A DNA stretch of 64,000 nt from Adiantum capillus-veneris (taxonomy: Eukaryota; Streptophyta; Polypodiopsida; Polypodiales; Pteridaceae). Positions 1-10,694 of the stretch are shown one piece after another (the stretch's first letter is position 1; the number at the start of each line of letters is the position of its first letter). The notes below the pieces were generated by a model that worked only from the letters and a program-made list of their open reading frames with translations, did no database searches and was not told the DNA's origin. The stretch covers positions 29,981,013 through 30,045,012 of the forward strand of contig CM043968.1 in NCBI GenBank assembly GCA_014529385.2. Reading direction: 5' to 3'. A program made the translations under genes and the position numbers.

Positions 1-964
1 TCTACCGTGGAGAGGATTACTCACATAGCTATGAGAGGCTTACAGATTCGGATTTTCCAATTGTCAAGAGGGAAGGAGGAAATGACCTTATGAGAAATCC
101 TCTTTCTCAAATAACTTCCTTTGATTATGCTAATTTACCCTTCAAAACCTCAACTTTCTCTTGAAAAAATTAAGCATTGATCTAATTTGCATTACTAAAC
201 AAAACCTTGCACATATACAACCAACATAGAAGTTATGTCTTCCTCCTAAGAAAAAAGGATTGCTTATGAAAATGTGAAAGATTAAGCATGAATTTAAGTA
301 AGCATGAAATTAAATCTCTTTCAAGAATGAGCAATAGCAAGATAACCTTAGCTTGATGTGTATATCATAGAGTCTTCTCCTTGCTTTGAAAGAGTAACAA
401 CAAAGTGTGTTGAATTAGCCGGCTCTTTCCCGCTTCACTTTGCTTGGAGACAACCGATTTGACTATTGAAAGAATGAGAGGTTAAGAAGATTGAAGTTAT
501 AGAAAGCTTGAAGGTTAGGAGAGAGAAGATGGAGAGGGTAATGATAAATTTGATTATGGTTATGGACATGGCTTCTCTTGGAGAGAGGTGTGTGTAGTAG
601 GTGTGTGTGAAAGAGAACTAGCTTTTTCTTTCAGAAGCTCACTCTTAAGCTTGCACTTTCAAAAATGAGAAGGGAAGTGTTGAACTAGTAGAGAAGGCCT
701 CCTTTTAAGCTTAATTTGATAAGGCCCTTAAGTTATTTTGATAAGTTACTTTTGGATATCTTGATAGCCTTTCTTACTTTTCAAAGCTTTTTCAACAAGC
801 TACTTTTTCAACAAGTGGCAAGCTACTTTTTGAACTTATGCTTATTCTTCCTTTGTTTCCTTATGCAATTTTTTTTGCGATAAAACTAATTTTCTATGCA
901 TTGGTTGTATCCACGTTCCCATGGTATAAACCAAAAGCATCTCGTGAGTAACTAGGGTGCTTGA
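1..964. other. Unassigned AT-rich flank
   Basis: No reading frame, RNA gene or repeat that I recognise. The segment ends at the 5' edge of a copia LTR. The five bases just before that LTR are CTTGA. Its partner target duplication is not found because the element is truncated. Confidence 0.5.
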
Positions 965-1550
965 TGTTAAGTATGGATTTGATTTATCCCTTGTCATTTT
1001 TTGTATAAAAAACGCACATTTGTCAGGCCCACATTATGAGGAGAAGCCATCGTGCGTGAAGAAAAAGCACTCGTCAAGAAACCAAAAATTCACGGCCAGC
1101 CTTCGTCGGAATATTTACTTTTTTGTCGGAATATTATGGATGGACGACGATAAAAAAGTGGCCGAAAAACGGTCGATTGGTTTGCCGGTTGTCTGTGGTC
1201 GAAAGTCAATGGCCGGTGGTCAATTTCAAGGCAGGCTTGTCTTCTCAAGGACGGCCACACGTGGGTGCATTGGAGAGTCTACACAAGGGCGACTACACAC
1301 GACTGCCTCTCATGAGAGAGGACAACCCTTTTGGCCTATAAAAGAAGGCCTCTTCTACACACAAAATACATTGTGGTGCATTTGAAGTTGATGCAACAAG
1401 GTGGGTGTGAGGTGATGAGAGTGACGCAAGGTGGGAGCTCTATTAAGGGTATAATCCCTTTGTAACCTACTTCTTGTTTGAAGTACTAAAGCCATTGAGT
1501 GGCTACTTTTCCGTGGATGTAGCCCACATCGGTTGAACCACGTATATCGT

Positions 1551-1608
<58 letters not shown>

Positions 1609-1689
1609 ATCTCTCGAGTGTGAAAATTTGCCTCTCTCCATTAAGTAAGCTAATATATTATCTACTTAGCTACATTCTATTCCCTAACA
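965..1689 (+). repeat. 5' LTR of truncated copia element B
   Basis: The LTR begins TGTTAAG and ends CCTAACA, matching both LTRs of copia element A (3225-8740) along its length. It carries a TATA-like TATAAAAG at about 1337-1344 and a (CT)28 tract at 1552-1607. It is followed at about 1691 by a decayed initiator-Met primer site (CTAGTATTAGAGC, where element A has CTGGTATCAGAGC). It has clearly diverged from the A LTRs, so B is probably an older insertion of the same family. Confidence 0.85.
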
Positions 1690-1762
1690 ACTAGTATTAG
1701 AGCAAGGTTTTCTCGTAGCTAAAGTATCTCAAGGAAAGGATTCCTTGAACTGAGTGGGAGTA

Positions 1763-2465
1763 ATGGTGGAGAAAGGGAAGCTCAAGATCAAGAAGTTCAA
1801 TGGCAAAAACTACAAACATTGGAAAATGCAAATTGAAGACTATGTCTTCCAGAAGGACCTTTATTTTCCACTAGGCGGTCTTGCGAAGAAGCCCGCAACA
1901 ATGACAGATGAAGCATGTATTGTCCTTGACCGAAAGGCATTAGGAACAATCTGGTTAAGCTTGGCGTCAATGGTGGCCTTCAACATTTTGGAAATGAAGA
2001 CCATGGAGGACTTGATGAACTCACTTGACGGCCTCTACGAGAAACCATCAGCATCCAATAAGGTATTTCTCATGAAATGCTTGTTCAATCTAAATATGGT
2101 AGAGAATACTTCAGTTGCAGAACACCTAAATGACTTTAGCACCAACATAAGTCAACTTCAATTTATGAAAATCAATTTCGATAACGAAGTGCGAGCTCTC
2201 CTTATCCTATCGTCTCTGTCGGATAGTTGGGACAGCCTTGTGATGGCTGTAAGTAACTCTATTTATGGCACAAATACTCTTAAGTTTGATGATGTTGTGG
2301 GTGTTCTTCTAAGTGAGGAAATGCGAAGGAGAAGCACAGGTGAATCATCAAGTGTTGCACTGTAAGTGGAAACAAGAGGAAGGCCTAAGGAGAGATTCAA
2401 AAACCAAAAGGATCATGATCGCTCAAGGCGGAGAAAGTCATGCACAAAGTTAGTTCTTGAATGTT
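1763..2465 (+). pseudogene. gag: Copia Gag fragment (element B)
   Basis: The frame from the ATG at 1763 gives about 200 residues of a copia UBN2-type Gag: an N-terminal KLKIKKFNGKNYKHWKMQIE block, then the conserved D-x-W-x-x-L region near the C-terminus. An in-frame GTG at 1754 is not needed as a start. The frame stops at 2363. Homology to element A continues through the basic linker to about 2465, just before the zinc knuckle, then ends abruptly where LINE-like sequence begins. No protease, integrase or reverse transcriptase of B is present. The protein would form the virus-like particle in a live element; this copy is a 5' remnant. Confidence 0.8.
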
Positions 2466-3224
2466 TCCCTATTAACTGCCCAAGATAGGCTTTGAGATTG
2501 GGATTGTCTTGGAGACACCTCACATGATAGCTTCTTTCGCTGCTAAGGAAGTAGGCATACCTATAATATGCATTCTGGTACTCTACCTCAGGTGAGTGGC
2601 AGTTCGCTCCGTCAAAATGTGAAATATTTGGGCATCCCAAATAAGTGCTTCATTTTTTGATAGATGGGCCATCTTGCGAAGGCATGTCCATGGTGGAGGC
2701 CCTTACCTATGACACATACCTAGCCTCCTAAGACTGGCGAGGCCCAATAGGCAAAGAAACAGGGTACTTAGGCAGGTTCTTCTTTCAAGATTGGTGCCTA
2801 GGTAGAGGAGGGCTAGCAGTAGGTTTGTGGTCAATGTCAAAAGGGACCACCATGCTAGTCCAGCCCCTCATGGTCAGCCTGCACCCAAGCCAACAACAGT
2901 GGGTTCCCACACGGAATCGTTTTGACCCCTTATAACATCTTATAGTAGGATGAGCCCACAAATACCTTTTCCACCTCAGCTAATTCACCACCGATAGGCC
3001 CTCCTCCTCCCGCTCTACCTACTGCCCCTACCCCCCGCCTCCATCACCACCACCTTTTCTCATCCCCTCGTTCTCACCCCTCCCATCCCACCCACTACCC
3101 CTCTTGCTTTGTCTTCTACTCCCTTTTCTACCTCCCAGCTGGCCCAGGTGACATGACCTTCATCAACAGCTAGGAGGTCTCTTGGAAGTACTTTTTCCAT
3201 GAGCCACCTGGTACGAGCAGAGCA
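2466..3224 (+). pseudogene. LINE ORF1 remnant (zinc-knuckle and Pro-rich part)
   Basis: Just after copia B breaks off, a decayed frame reads like a plant non-LTR retrotransposon ORF1. Around 2642-2690 it encodes a relic C-x2-C-x4-H-x4-C knuckle (last part M-G-H-L-A-K-A-C-P, with the second Cys read as Phe and stops in the linker). At about 2980-3130 there is a proline/threonine-rich tail. The same LINE probably resumes at 8746 beyond copia A with an endonuclease, which gives the expected ORF1-ORF2 order. The last five bases (GAGCA, 3220-3224) are the left copy of the element A target duplication. The assignment rests on weak motifs plus position. Confidence 0.5.
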
Positions 3225-3866
3225 TGTTAAGTATGGAGCCTGATTTACCCTTGTAATTTTCTGTGGTAAAAGCGCACATTTGTAAGGCCCCCATTATGAG
3301 GAGAAGCCATCGTGCGTGAAGGAAAATCACTCGCCAGAAACCAAAATTTTCACGACCAAAAATCAGGGGAAACTTTAGGGGCCTCGGGGGCGGAAGCCCG
3401 CGAGACTTTTTTTTTTCTCTCTGAAATATTCCTTTTCGTCGGAATATTATGACGGAGGCCGGAAAGTGTTCGGAAAACAACCTTCAGTTGGTCGGTGGTC
3501 GGAAGTCAATGGCCGGTGGCCGGTGGCCGAATTCAAATGCGAACTTGTCTTCTCAAGGGCGGCCACACATGGGCAGATTGAAGGGTCCGATTTGGACTTA
3601 TCTACACAAGGGCGGCTACACATGGCTGCCTCTCATGAGAGAGGGCAGCCCTTTTGGCCTATAAAAGGAGGCCATTTCTACACACATTATATAGTGTGAA
3701 GTTGATGCAACAAGGTGAGTGTGAGGTGGTGAGAGTGAAGCAAGGCAGGAGCTCCATTAAGGGTATAATCCCTTTGTAAACTACTTCTTGTTTAGAAGTA
3801 CTAAATGCATTGAGTGGCTGCTTTCCCGTGGACGTAGCCCACATTGGGTGAACCACGTATATCGTG

Positions 3867-3913
<47 letters not shown>

Positions 3914-3997
3914 CTATAATCTCGTGTATGTAAATTTGTCTCTCTCCATTAAGTAATCTACTCAATTATCTATTTAGCTACGTCTTATTTCCTAACA
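3225..3997 (+). repeat. 5' LTR of copia A
   Basis: 773 bp, TGTTAAG to CCTAACA. It holds a TATA box (TATAAAAG, about 3660-3667) downstream of a short G/C-rich region and a (CT)20 tract at 3871-3910. It is 30 bp longer than the 3' LTR, partly because of the CT tract and a duplicated GGCCGGTG-like block near 3511. Otherwise the two copies look very similar, which suggests a fairly recent insertion. Confidence 0.95.
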
Positions 3998-3999
3998 AC

Positions 4000-4011
4000 T
4001 GGTATCAGAGC
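4000..4011 (+). other. Primer-binding site, initiator Met tRNA
   Basis: TGGTATCAGAGC lies two bases after the 5' LTR. It is complementary to the 3' end of plant initiator Met tRNA, the usual primer of copia reverse transcription. Confidence 0.92.
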
Positions 4012-4070
4012 AAGGTTTGCTCGTAGCTAAGTTATCTCAAGGAAAGGATTCCTTGAATTGAGTGGGAGTT

Positions 4071-7000
4071 ATGGCGGAGGAAGGGAAGCTCAAGATTGAG
4101 AAGTTCAACGGCAAAAACTACCAACATTGGAAGATGCATATTGAAGACTATCTCTACCAGAAGGACCTCTATTTGCCACTAGGCGATCTTGCAAAGAAGC
4201 CCGCAACGATGGTAGATGAAGCATGGATTGTCCTTGATCCAAAGGCACTGGGAACAATCCGGTTAAGCTTAGCGTCAATGGTGGCCTTCAATGTTTTGGA
4301 GATGAAGACCATGGAGGACTTGATGAAGTCACTTGATGACTTCTACGAGAAACCATCGGCATCCAATAAGGTATTTCTTATGAAGTGCTTGTTCAATCTA
4401 AAGATGGCAGATAATGGTTCAGCTGCAGAACACCTAATGACTTTAACAAAAACATAAGTCAACTTCGATCGGTGAAAATCAATTTTGATGAAGTGCGAGC
4501 TCTCCTTATACTATCATCTCTATTGGATAGTTGGGACAGCCTTGTGATGGCTGTAAGTAATTCTATCTCCGGTACAAATACTCTTAAGTTTGATGATGTT
4601 GTGGGTGCTCTCCTAAGCGAGGAAATGTGAAGAAGAAGTGCAGGAGAATCATCAAGTGCTGCACTATCATTGGAAACAAGAGGAAGGCCTAAGGAAAGGT
4701 TCAAAAACCAAAAGGGTCGTGATCGCTCAAGGCGGAGCAAGTCACGCACAAAGTCAGTTCTTGAATGTTGGAACTGTGGCAAGAAGGGCCACGTCAAGAA
4801 GGATTGTTGGTCCAAGAAGAAGAAGGAGATAGAGTCTCAAGACAACAAGCCAACATCGGAGGCCAATGTGGCAGGTAAAGTAGAGCAAGATGCTCTAATT
4901 CTCTCATTAGACAATGTGTCTAATTCCTGGATAGTAGATTCCGGGGCTTCATTCCATGTGACACCACACAAGCAACATTTCCAAGACTACACCAAAGGTA
5001 ATTTTGGATATGTATACTTGGGAGATGATGAAGCTTGTGAGATTGTCGGCAAAGGTACATTTTCTGTCAAAACTGCTAACGAAAATGAATGGAATCTTAA
5101 AGATGTTAGGCATATTCCTTCTCTTCGCAAAAATTTGATCTCTACAGGACAATTGGACGATGAAGGTCACAACATTGCATTCGAAAACAAATGGTGGAAG
5201 ATATCAAAGGGATCTTTGGTGGTTGCCAAGGGAGAAAAAGTCGGTACACTTTACTTGTGTACTGTTAGCACGCAACCTTCATCTTGTGCAACAACTACGG
5301 AAGTTGACAGTGCGGTGTGGCACTACCGACTTGGGCATATGAGTGCCAAAAGAATGCAAATCCTTCAAACAAAGAAGCTTCTACCAAGTTTGAAAGAAGT
5401 GGACTTAGAGTTCTGTGAAGATTGTGTTTATGGTAAACAAAAGAGGGTAAAATTTCAAAAATCAGGAAATGAAAGAAACATAAAAAACTTGAGTTGGTTC
5501 ATTCTGATGTTTGGGGTCCTGCAAGTACACCATCACTTGGTGGCTCATTGTACTATGTAACATTCATAGACGATGCGACTAGAAAAACATGGGTTTATGT
5601 CATGAAGAATAAGTCCGATGTATTTTCCATATTTCAAAGATGGAAAGCCTTTGTGGAGAATGAAACAGGTACCAAGGTTAAATGCCTCAGATCCGACAAT
5701 GGAGGCGAATATTGCAGCCAAGCTTTTATGCTAGCAATGGCATTCGGAGGCAAAGGACAACCCCAAGGACACCTCAACAAAATGGGATTTCGGAAAGGAT
5801 GAACAGGACAATCATGGAGCGAGCACGAAGCATGCGGCTACATGCAGGCCTACTGCTTGAGCTTTGGGCGGAAGCTGTAAGTACGTCTGTGTACTTAATC
5901 AATCGGTCACCCTCAACGACATTGGATGGGGGAGTTCCAGAAGAGGCATGGACAGGTAAACCGGTGAATTATGCATTTCTCAAAGTGTTTGGGTGTGAGG
6001 CTTTCATGCACATGGATAGAAGCCTAAGATCAAAGCTAGATGCAAAGTCCAAAAAGTGTTTCTTCATTGGCTATGGAGAAGGTGACTTTGGGTATCGCCT
6101 ATGGAATCCTGAAGATGGTAAAATCGTAAGGAGTAGGGATGTAATTTTTAACGAACAAAATATGTACAAAGATTACTTGGAAAGAAAACAAACAAAAGAA
6201 ACAGGTGATGAGTACATGGAGCTTGAGGACGGTGAAGACTCAAGGACTGCAAACGGTGACAATGTGCAACAACATCAACCAAATGAGGAACCTCAACCTA
6301 TTTCCCAAATATCTACAAGAGCAAGTAGACCTCGAGAAAGGTTTGTTCCTTTCTTCAACCATCTCTTCATCTCAGATTCTGGAGAGCCAGAATCATACGA
6401 AGAAGCTATGCAACATGAATCCAAAGAAGAATGGACGAAGAGCATGCAAGTGGAGATGGACTCACTACATCGCAACCAAACATGGGAGTTGGTTGAGTTG
6501 CCTAAAGGTAAGCGGGTACTCCAAAACAAATGGGTGTACAAGCTGAAGGAAGAAGAAGGTGGGAAGAAAAGATACAAGTCTAAGCTTGTGGTAAAAGGGT
6601 TTTCTCAAATGAAAGGTATTGACTTCAATGAAATATTTTCTCCTGTTGTAAAAATGAACTCAATTAGGCTTGTCTTAAGCCTTGTGGTTGCTCATGATCT
6701 AAATCTCGAGCAAATGGATGTAAATACGGCATTCCCTCACGGTGACTTAGAGGAGGACATCTACATGCTTCAACCAAAGGGGTATGAAGTAAAAGGTAAG
6801 GAGAAAATGGTTTGCAGATTAAAGAAGAGATTGTATGGTTTAAAGCAAGCATCAAGACAATGGTACTTGAAGTTTGATCGATGGATGTTGGATCATGGAT
6901 TCACAAGATGCAACTCGGATCACTGCGTCTACACGAAGAATTTGGGAGATGGGAAATTCATCATCCTAATGTTGTATGTTGATGACATGTTGATTGCAAG

Positions 7001-7937
7001 TGCTAACATGCAGGACATCAAAGACCTAAAAGAGAATCTGTCTAAATATTTTTCAATGAAAGATTTAGGTGCTGCAAAGAGGATACTTGGTATGAAAATA
7101 TCAAGGGATAGGACGAAGAAGACAATAAAGCTATCTCAAGAAGATTACATCAAGAAGGTACTAGAAAGGTTTGCAATGCAAAATGCAAAACCAGTTTCTA
7201 CACCTTTGGCTGGTCACTTTAAACTAACGAAGGATATGTGTCCAAAGACACAAGAGGAGATAGTCTATATGTCTAAAGTTCCATATGCTGCAGCGGTAGG
7301 TTCTCTAATGTATGCTGTGGTCTGGACAAGGCCAGACATTGCACATGCAGTGGGAGTTGTGAGTAGGTTCATGGACAACCCAGGTAAAGAGCATTGGCAA
7401 GCTATGAAGTGGATACTTAGGTATCTAAAAGGGACAACAACAAATGCTTTGTATTTTGGAGGAACTACTATTTTTCTAGAAGGGTATGCTGATGCAGATA
7501 TGGCAGGTGACAAAGATACTCGAAGGAGCACTACTGGCTATGTGTTCACTATTGGAGGCACAGCAGTAAGCTGGGCTTCAAAGCTGCAGAAAGTGGTCTC
7601 ACTTTCTACCACGGAAGCAGAGTATGTAGCAATGACGGAGGCAAGCAAAGAAATTATGTGGCTTCACAGATTCTTAGAAGATCTTGGATTCAAACAAGAC
7701 AATTGTGTCTTGTACAGCGAGAGCCAAAGCGTTATCCATCTTGGGAAGAACTCAGCCTTTCATTCAAGGACAAAGCACATTGAGGTGAGATATCACTTCA
7801 TACGCACTCTTTTGGAAGAGGGATAGGTAAAGCTACGAAAGGTGCATACAAGTGAAAATCCGGCAGACATGTTTACAAAGGTGGTCAACAAGGAGAAGTT
7901 GAGCTTTTGCTCATCTTCAATCGGCATTCAAGGATAA
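4071..7937 (+). pseudogene. gag-pol: Copia Gag-Pol polyprotein, frameshifted (element A)
   Basis: Domains in order: Gag from the ATG at 4071; CCHC zinc knuckle CWNCGKKGHVKKDC (about 4767-4808); aspartic protease DSGA (about 4937); GAG-pre-integrase with H-H-C-C zinc site (about 5320-5440); integrase core with all three acids (HSDVWGP, LRSDNGGEY, GISERMNRT); reverse transcriptase with YVDD at about 6976-6987; RNase H ending in KHIEVRYHFIR. Defects seen: a 1-base loss near 4435, TGA at about 4627 (CGA in element B), a frameshift in an A-run near 5485, another near 5727, and TAG at 7824-7826 before the usual C-terminal tail, which would end at 7937. The RT motif normally read TAFLHGDLEE has Pro for Leu. 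The domain order and YVDD box make copia certain. Confidence 0.93.
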
Positions 7938-7986
7938 GAAGCCAGGATGGAAAGCAGTCACAGGTTTGGTTTGGAGATCAGTCTCC

Positions 7987-7997
7987 AAGTGGGAGAT
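7987..7997 (+). other. Polypurine tract of copia A
   Basis: The run CAAGTGGGAGAT directly before the 3' LTR is the standard copia plus-strand primer sequence. Confidence 0.88.
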
Positions 7998-8619
7998 TGT
8001 TAAGTATGGAGCTTGATTTACCCTTGTAATTTTCTATGGTAAAAGCGCACATTTGTAAGGCCCCCATTATGAGGAGAAGCCATCGTGCATGAAGGAAAAT
8101 CACTCGTCGGAAACCAAAATTTTCGCGACCAAAAATCAGGGGAAACTTTACGGGCCTTGGGGACGGAAGCCCCCGAGACTTTTTTTTTCCTCGCCGGAAT
8201 ATTATGGCCGGACGACGGTCGGAAAGTGGTCAGAAAACAACCGTCAGTTGGTCGATGGTCGGAAATCAATGGCCGGTGGCCGAATTCAAAAGCGGACTTG
8301 TCTTCTCAAGGGCGGCCACACATGGGCGGATTGAAGGGTCCGATTTGGACTTATCTACACAAGGGCGGCTACACATGGCTGCCTCTCATGAGAGAGGGCA
8401 GCCCTTTTGGCCCATAAAAGGAGGCCATTTCTACACACATTATATAGTGTGAAGTTGATGCAACAAGGTGAGTGTGAGGTGGTGAGAGTGAAGCAAGGCA
8501 GGAGCTCCATTAAGGGTATAATCCCTTTGTAAACTACTTCTTGTTTAGAAGTACTAAAGCCATTGAGTGGCTGCTTTCCCGTGGATGTAGCCCACATTGG
8601 GTGAACCACGTATATCGTG

Positions 8620-8656
<37 letters not shown>

Positions 8657-8740
8657 CTATAATCTCGTGTATGTAAATTTGTCTCTCTCCATTAAGTAAT
8701 CTACTCAATTATCTATTTAGCTACGTCTTATTTCTTAACA
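7998..8740 (+). repeat. 3' LTR of copia A
   Basis: 743 bp, TGTTAAG to CTTAACA, followed directly by the GAGCA duplication. The TATA box reads CATAAAAG here, where the 5' LTR has TATAAAAG. Its CT tract (8624-8653) is about 10 bp shorter. Confidence 0.95.
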
Positions 8741-10444
8741 GAGCATCCAATGGCCATTCCTGTAGCCGGCCTTGTTGGTGCTAATGTCACCTTTTGTAGC
8801 ATCCCCTAGAGGACTGACCAACTTCGACATCCCTTGGCCCATGGGACTTCTTCGCTTATGACTTCACATGATTCCTTGAAGATTTCTCTCCCGATCTTGA
8901 GGTGACTTGCTTCAGAGTCCACATACTATTTCTGGCAGCTACGGGGGTAGAAGCCCTAGACACAACAGTTGGTTTCTCCTTCCCACTATGTGACAGGTAT
9001 CAGACTGAGTGGAATTTGGATTCAATGATAAGCTGCTTTCAGGTTGAGGCTCTCGAGTTCTCTCATCACATGAGAGACTTGGGGATGACAGATTCGATAC
9101 ACTTTGTGGGTGTTGGCCAAGTTTTCTACGACACTACCGGTACAACACGATGTGGGTACATTGTGATACACTTTTTTGCTGACATGTAAAGTACAACTTG
9201 CTATGTATATGTACATGAGGACTCTTAGATAGAGGATATAGCCCAACGCACGACATTTTCTTCCTGGGCTTGGTTTGGACAGTCTCTACAGTCACGTCTA
9301 TCTCAACGTCGCTCAGATGAGGATTACTCCCCATTTAACCTGGTCTCGAAGATAACGAGATTGGCTGATGTTGCAGCATTGGTCTTTTCTCATGCATCCT
9401 ATGAGGATTGTCTCATGGAATGTGCAAGGATTAGGCGGACCCCAGTTTCAACGTCATAGGGGTAGCTTGCACCAGGAGCTTCATAGGTGCCTTGTGGGGG
9501 GTATGATTGATATTCTTATGCTTCAGGAGCACCATATTTTTGAGAGCCACATTTGGCGATTCGGTCAAATTCTCCATGGTTGCTACATTTTGGTCATCGT
9601 CTTTTGGGCCTTGAAGAATTTAGGGAGGGGTATGTATAACTATTGCAGACTCATGGCAGCATTCCATTGTGGGCAAAGGTATTCTTGTTCTAGGCATAGG
9701 GCCCAATGGATTACTATGCATTTTCATAGTTTCCTCATGGGCTTACTGAACATCTATGTGCCCAATGTGGTAAATGCATGAGCTAAGTTCTAGTTTCATA
9801 TTGTAGAGGGTTTGCTGCGTGCAAAGCAGTGGTGTGTCGGGGGAGACTTCAACATGTTGGAGGACCCCTCAAATAGGATTGGAGGTAGCCATGACAATGT
9901 GCACAGGACTGAGTTGGAAGCTTGGGAGTGGTTATGTTTGACCCTGAGGATTTCAGACGTTTGGCAGCATGCGGGTTCTATGAGACCCCCAAACATCTTA
10001 TCTTTCTCTCCTCTTACTGCAGAGTAGGAGGAGTGAACCTATCTTGGATATATCACTTCCGTGAAAGCGATCGCATTTGTGACATTGGAGGATTTGTTTG
10101 CATTCTGACAGGGACTTCTTTCTCATATCATGTATCAATGATCCTTACTTTGATAGACAAACAAAGGAGTGAGACTGTAATGATGCACATCCTTGAGAGT
10201 ATTTTGATGGACACATAGTTCAGAGAGCGGGTGGTGGTACTTTGGATAGAGATTTTGGGCACTCATGGTACCCATGCTAGTAGAGTGGCCACTGGACTTG
10301 CTGATCTTAGTTGTTTCTTCCTTCAAGAGTCTGTAGCTCGCTTGGCTGCGGACAAGGAGGAGGAGAAGCGTCTCAAATGAGGCATTTCTTCCTTATAAAG
10401 GATGCAAGAGCACCACCCAGATAGTCCTTCGTTAGAGGAATAGA
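8741..10444 (+). pseudogene. LINE remnant with AP-endonuclease domain (ORF2 start)
   Basis: From about 9395 a frame encodes MRIVSWNVQGLGG, the first block of plant LINE endonucleases, then DILMLQEHH (catalytic Glu block) and, after stops at about 9779-9805, W-C-V-G-G-D-F-N-M-L (Asp/Asn block, about 9826-9858). A frameshift after 10000 carries on into the D-R-I-C-D block. These enzymes nick target DNA to prime reverse transcription. No reverse transcriptase domain follows; the sequence runs into minus-strand copia C. 8746-9390 would be the ORF1 end and ORF1-ORF2 spacer and shows no clear motif. The whole is split from 2466-3224 by copia A. Confidence 0.72.
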
Positions 10445-10694
10445 TGTAGCAGGATCAACAGGTGCTTACTATTGGAATTAGGGTTGCAGAGAAACGCACA
10501 CAGCTTGGAGAAGACGAAGTAAGCTCAAGGCACACAATATAGAGTGTATTACTTAGTGCAATGGAAAGATAGATAGCCCTAGAGTGATAGGCGTATATAC
10601 AATGCACGGGGGAAAAAACCTCCTAAAGAGGGAAAAAATGCCCCGACGGTCCTAGTGTGTTCACACACATCACTACCACATGTATATGGTAACA
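10445..10694 (-). repeat. 3' LTR of minus-strand copia C (outer edge uncertain)
   Basis: On the minus strand a purine run CCAGGGGGGACT (about 10695-10706) is followed by TGTTACCATATAC, a good polypurine tract/LTR junction at 10694. The outer end is placed at a TGTAGCAGG (10445), which would give a minus-strand ...CTACA end and an LTR of about 250 bp. No second LTR is seen beyond 14054, so the outer edge cannot be checked by alignment. Confidence 0.55.

Larger units (their letters stand above)
3225..8740 (+). mobile_element. Complete but decayed Ty1/copia retrotransposon A
   Basis: All structural parts are visible: two LTRs (3225-3997 and 7998-8740) beginning TGTTAAG and ending TAACA, an initiator-Met primer site, Gag-Pol in copia order (Gag, PR, IN, RT, RH), a polypurine tract, and a perfect 5-bp target duplication GAGCA at 3220-3224 and 8741-8745. 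It interrupts the LINE relic. The coding region has several frameshifts and stops, so the copy could only move with enzymes from elsewhere. Confidence 0.95.

Noticed and set aside
4062-4070. Alternative start (GTG) of copia A Gag
   Set aside because: The ATG at 4071 gives the normal Gag N-terminus; the upstream GTG adds only three residues.
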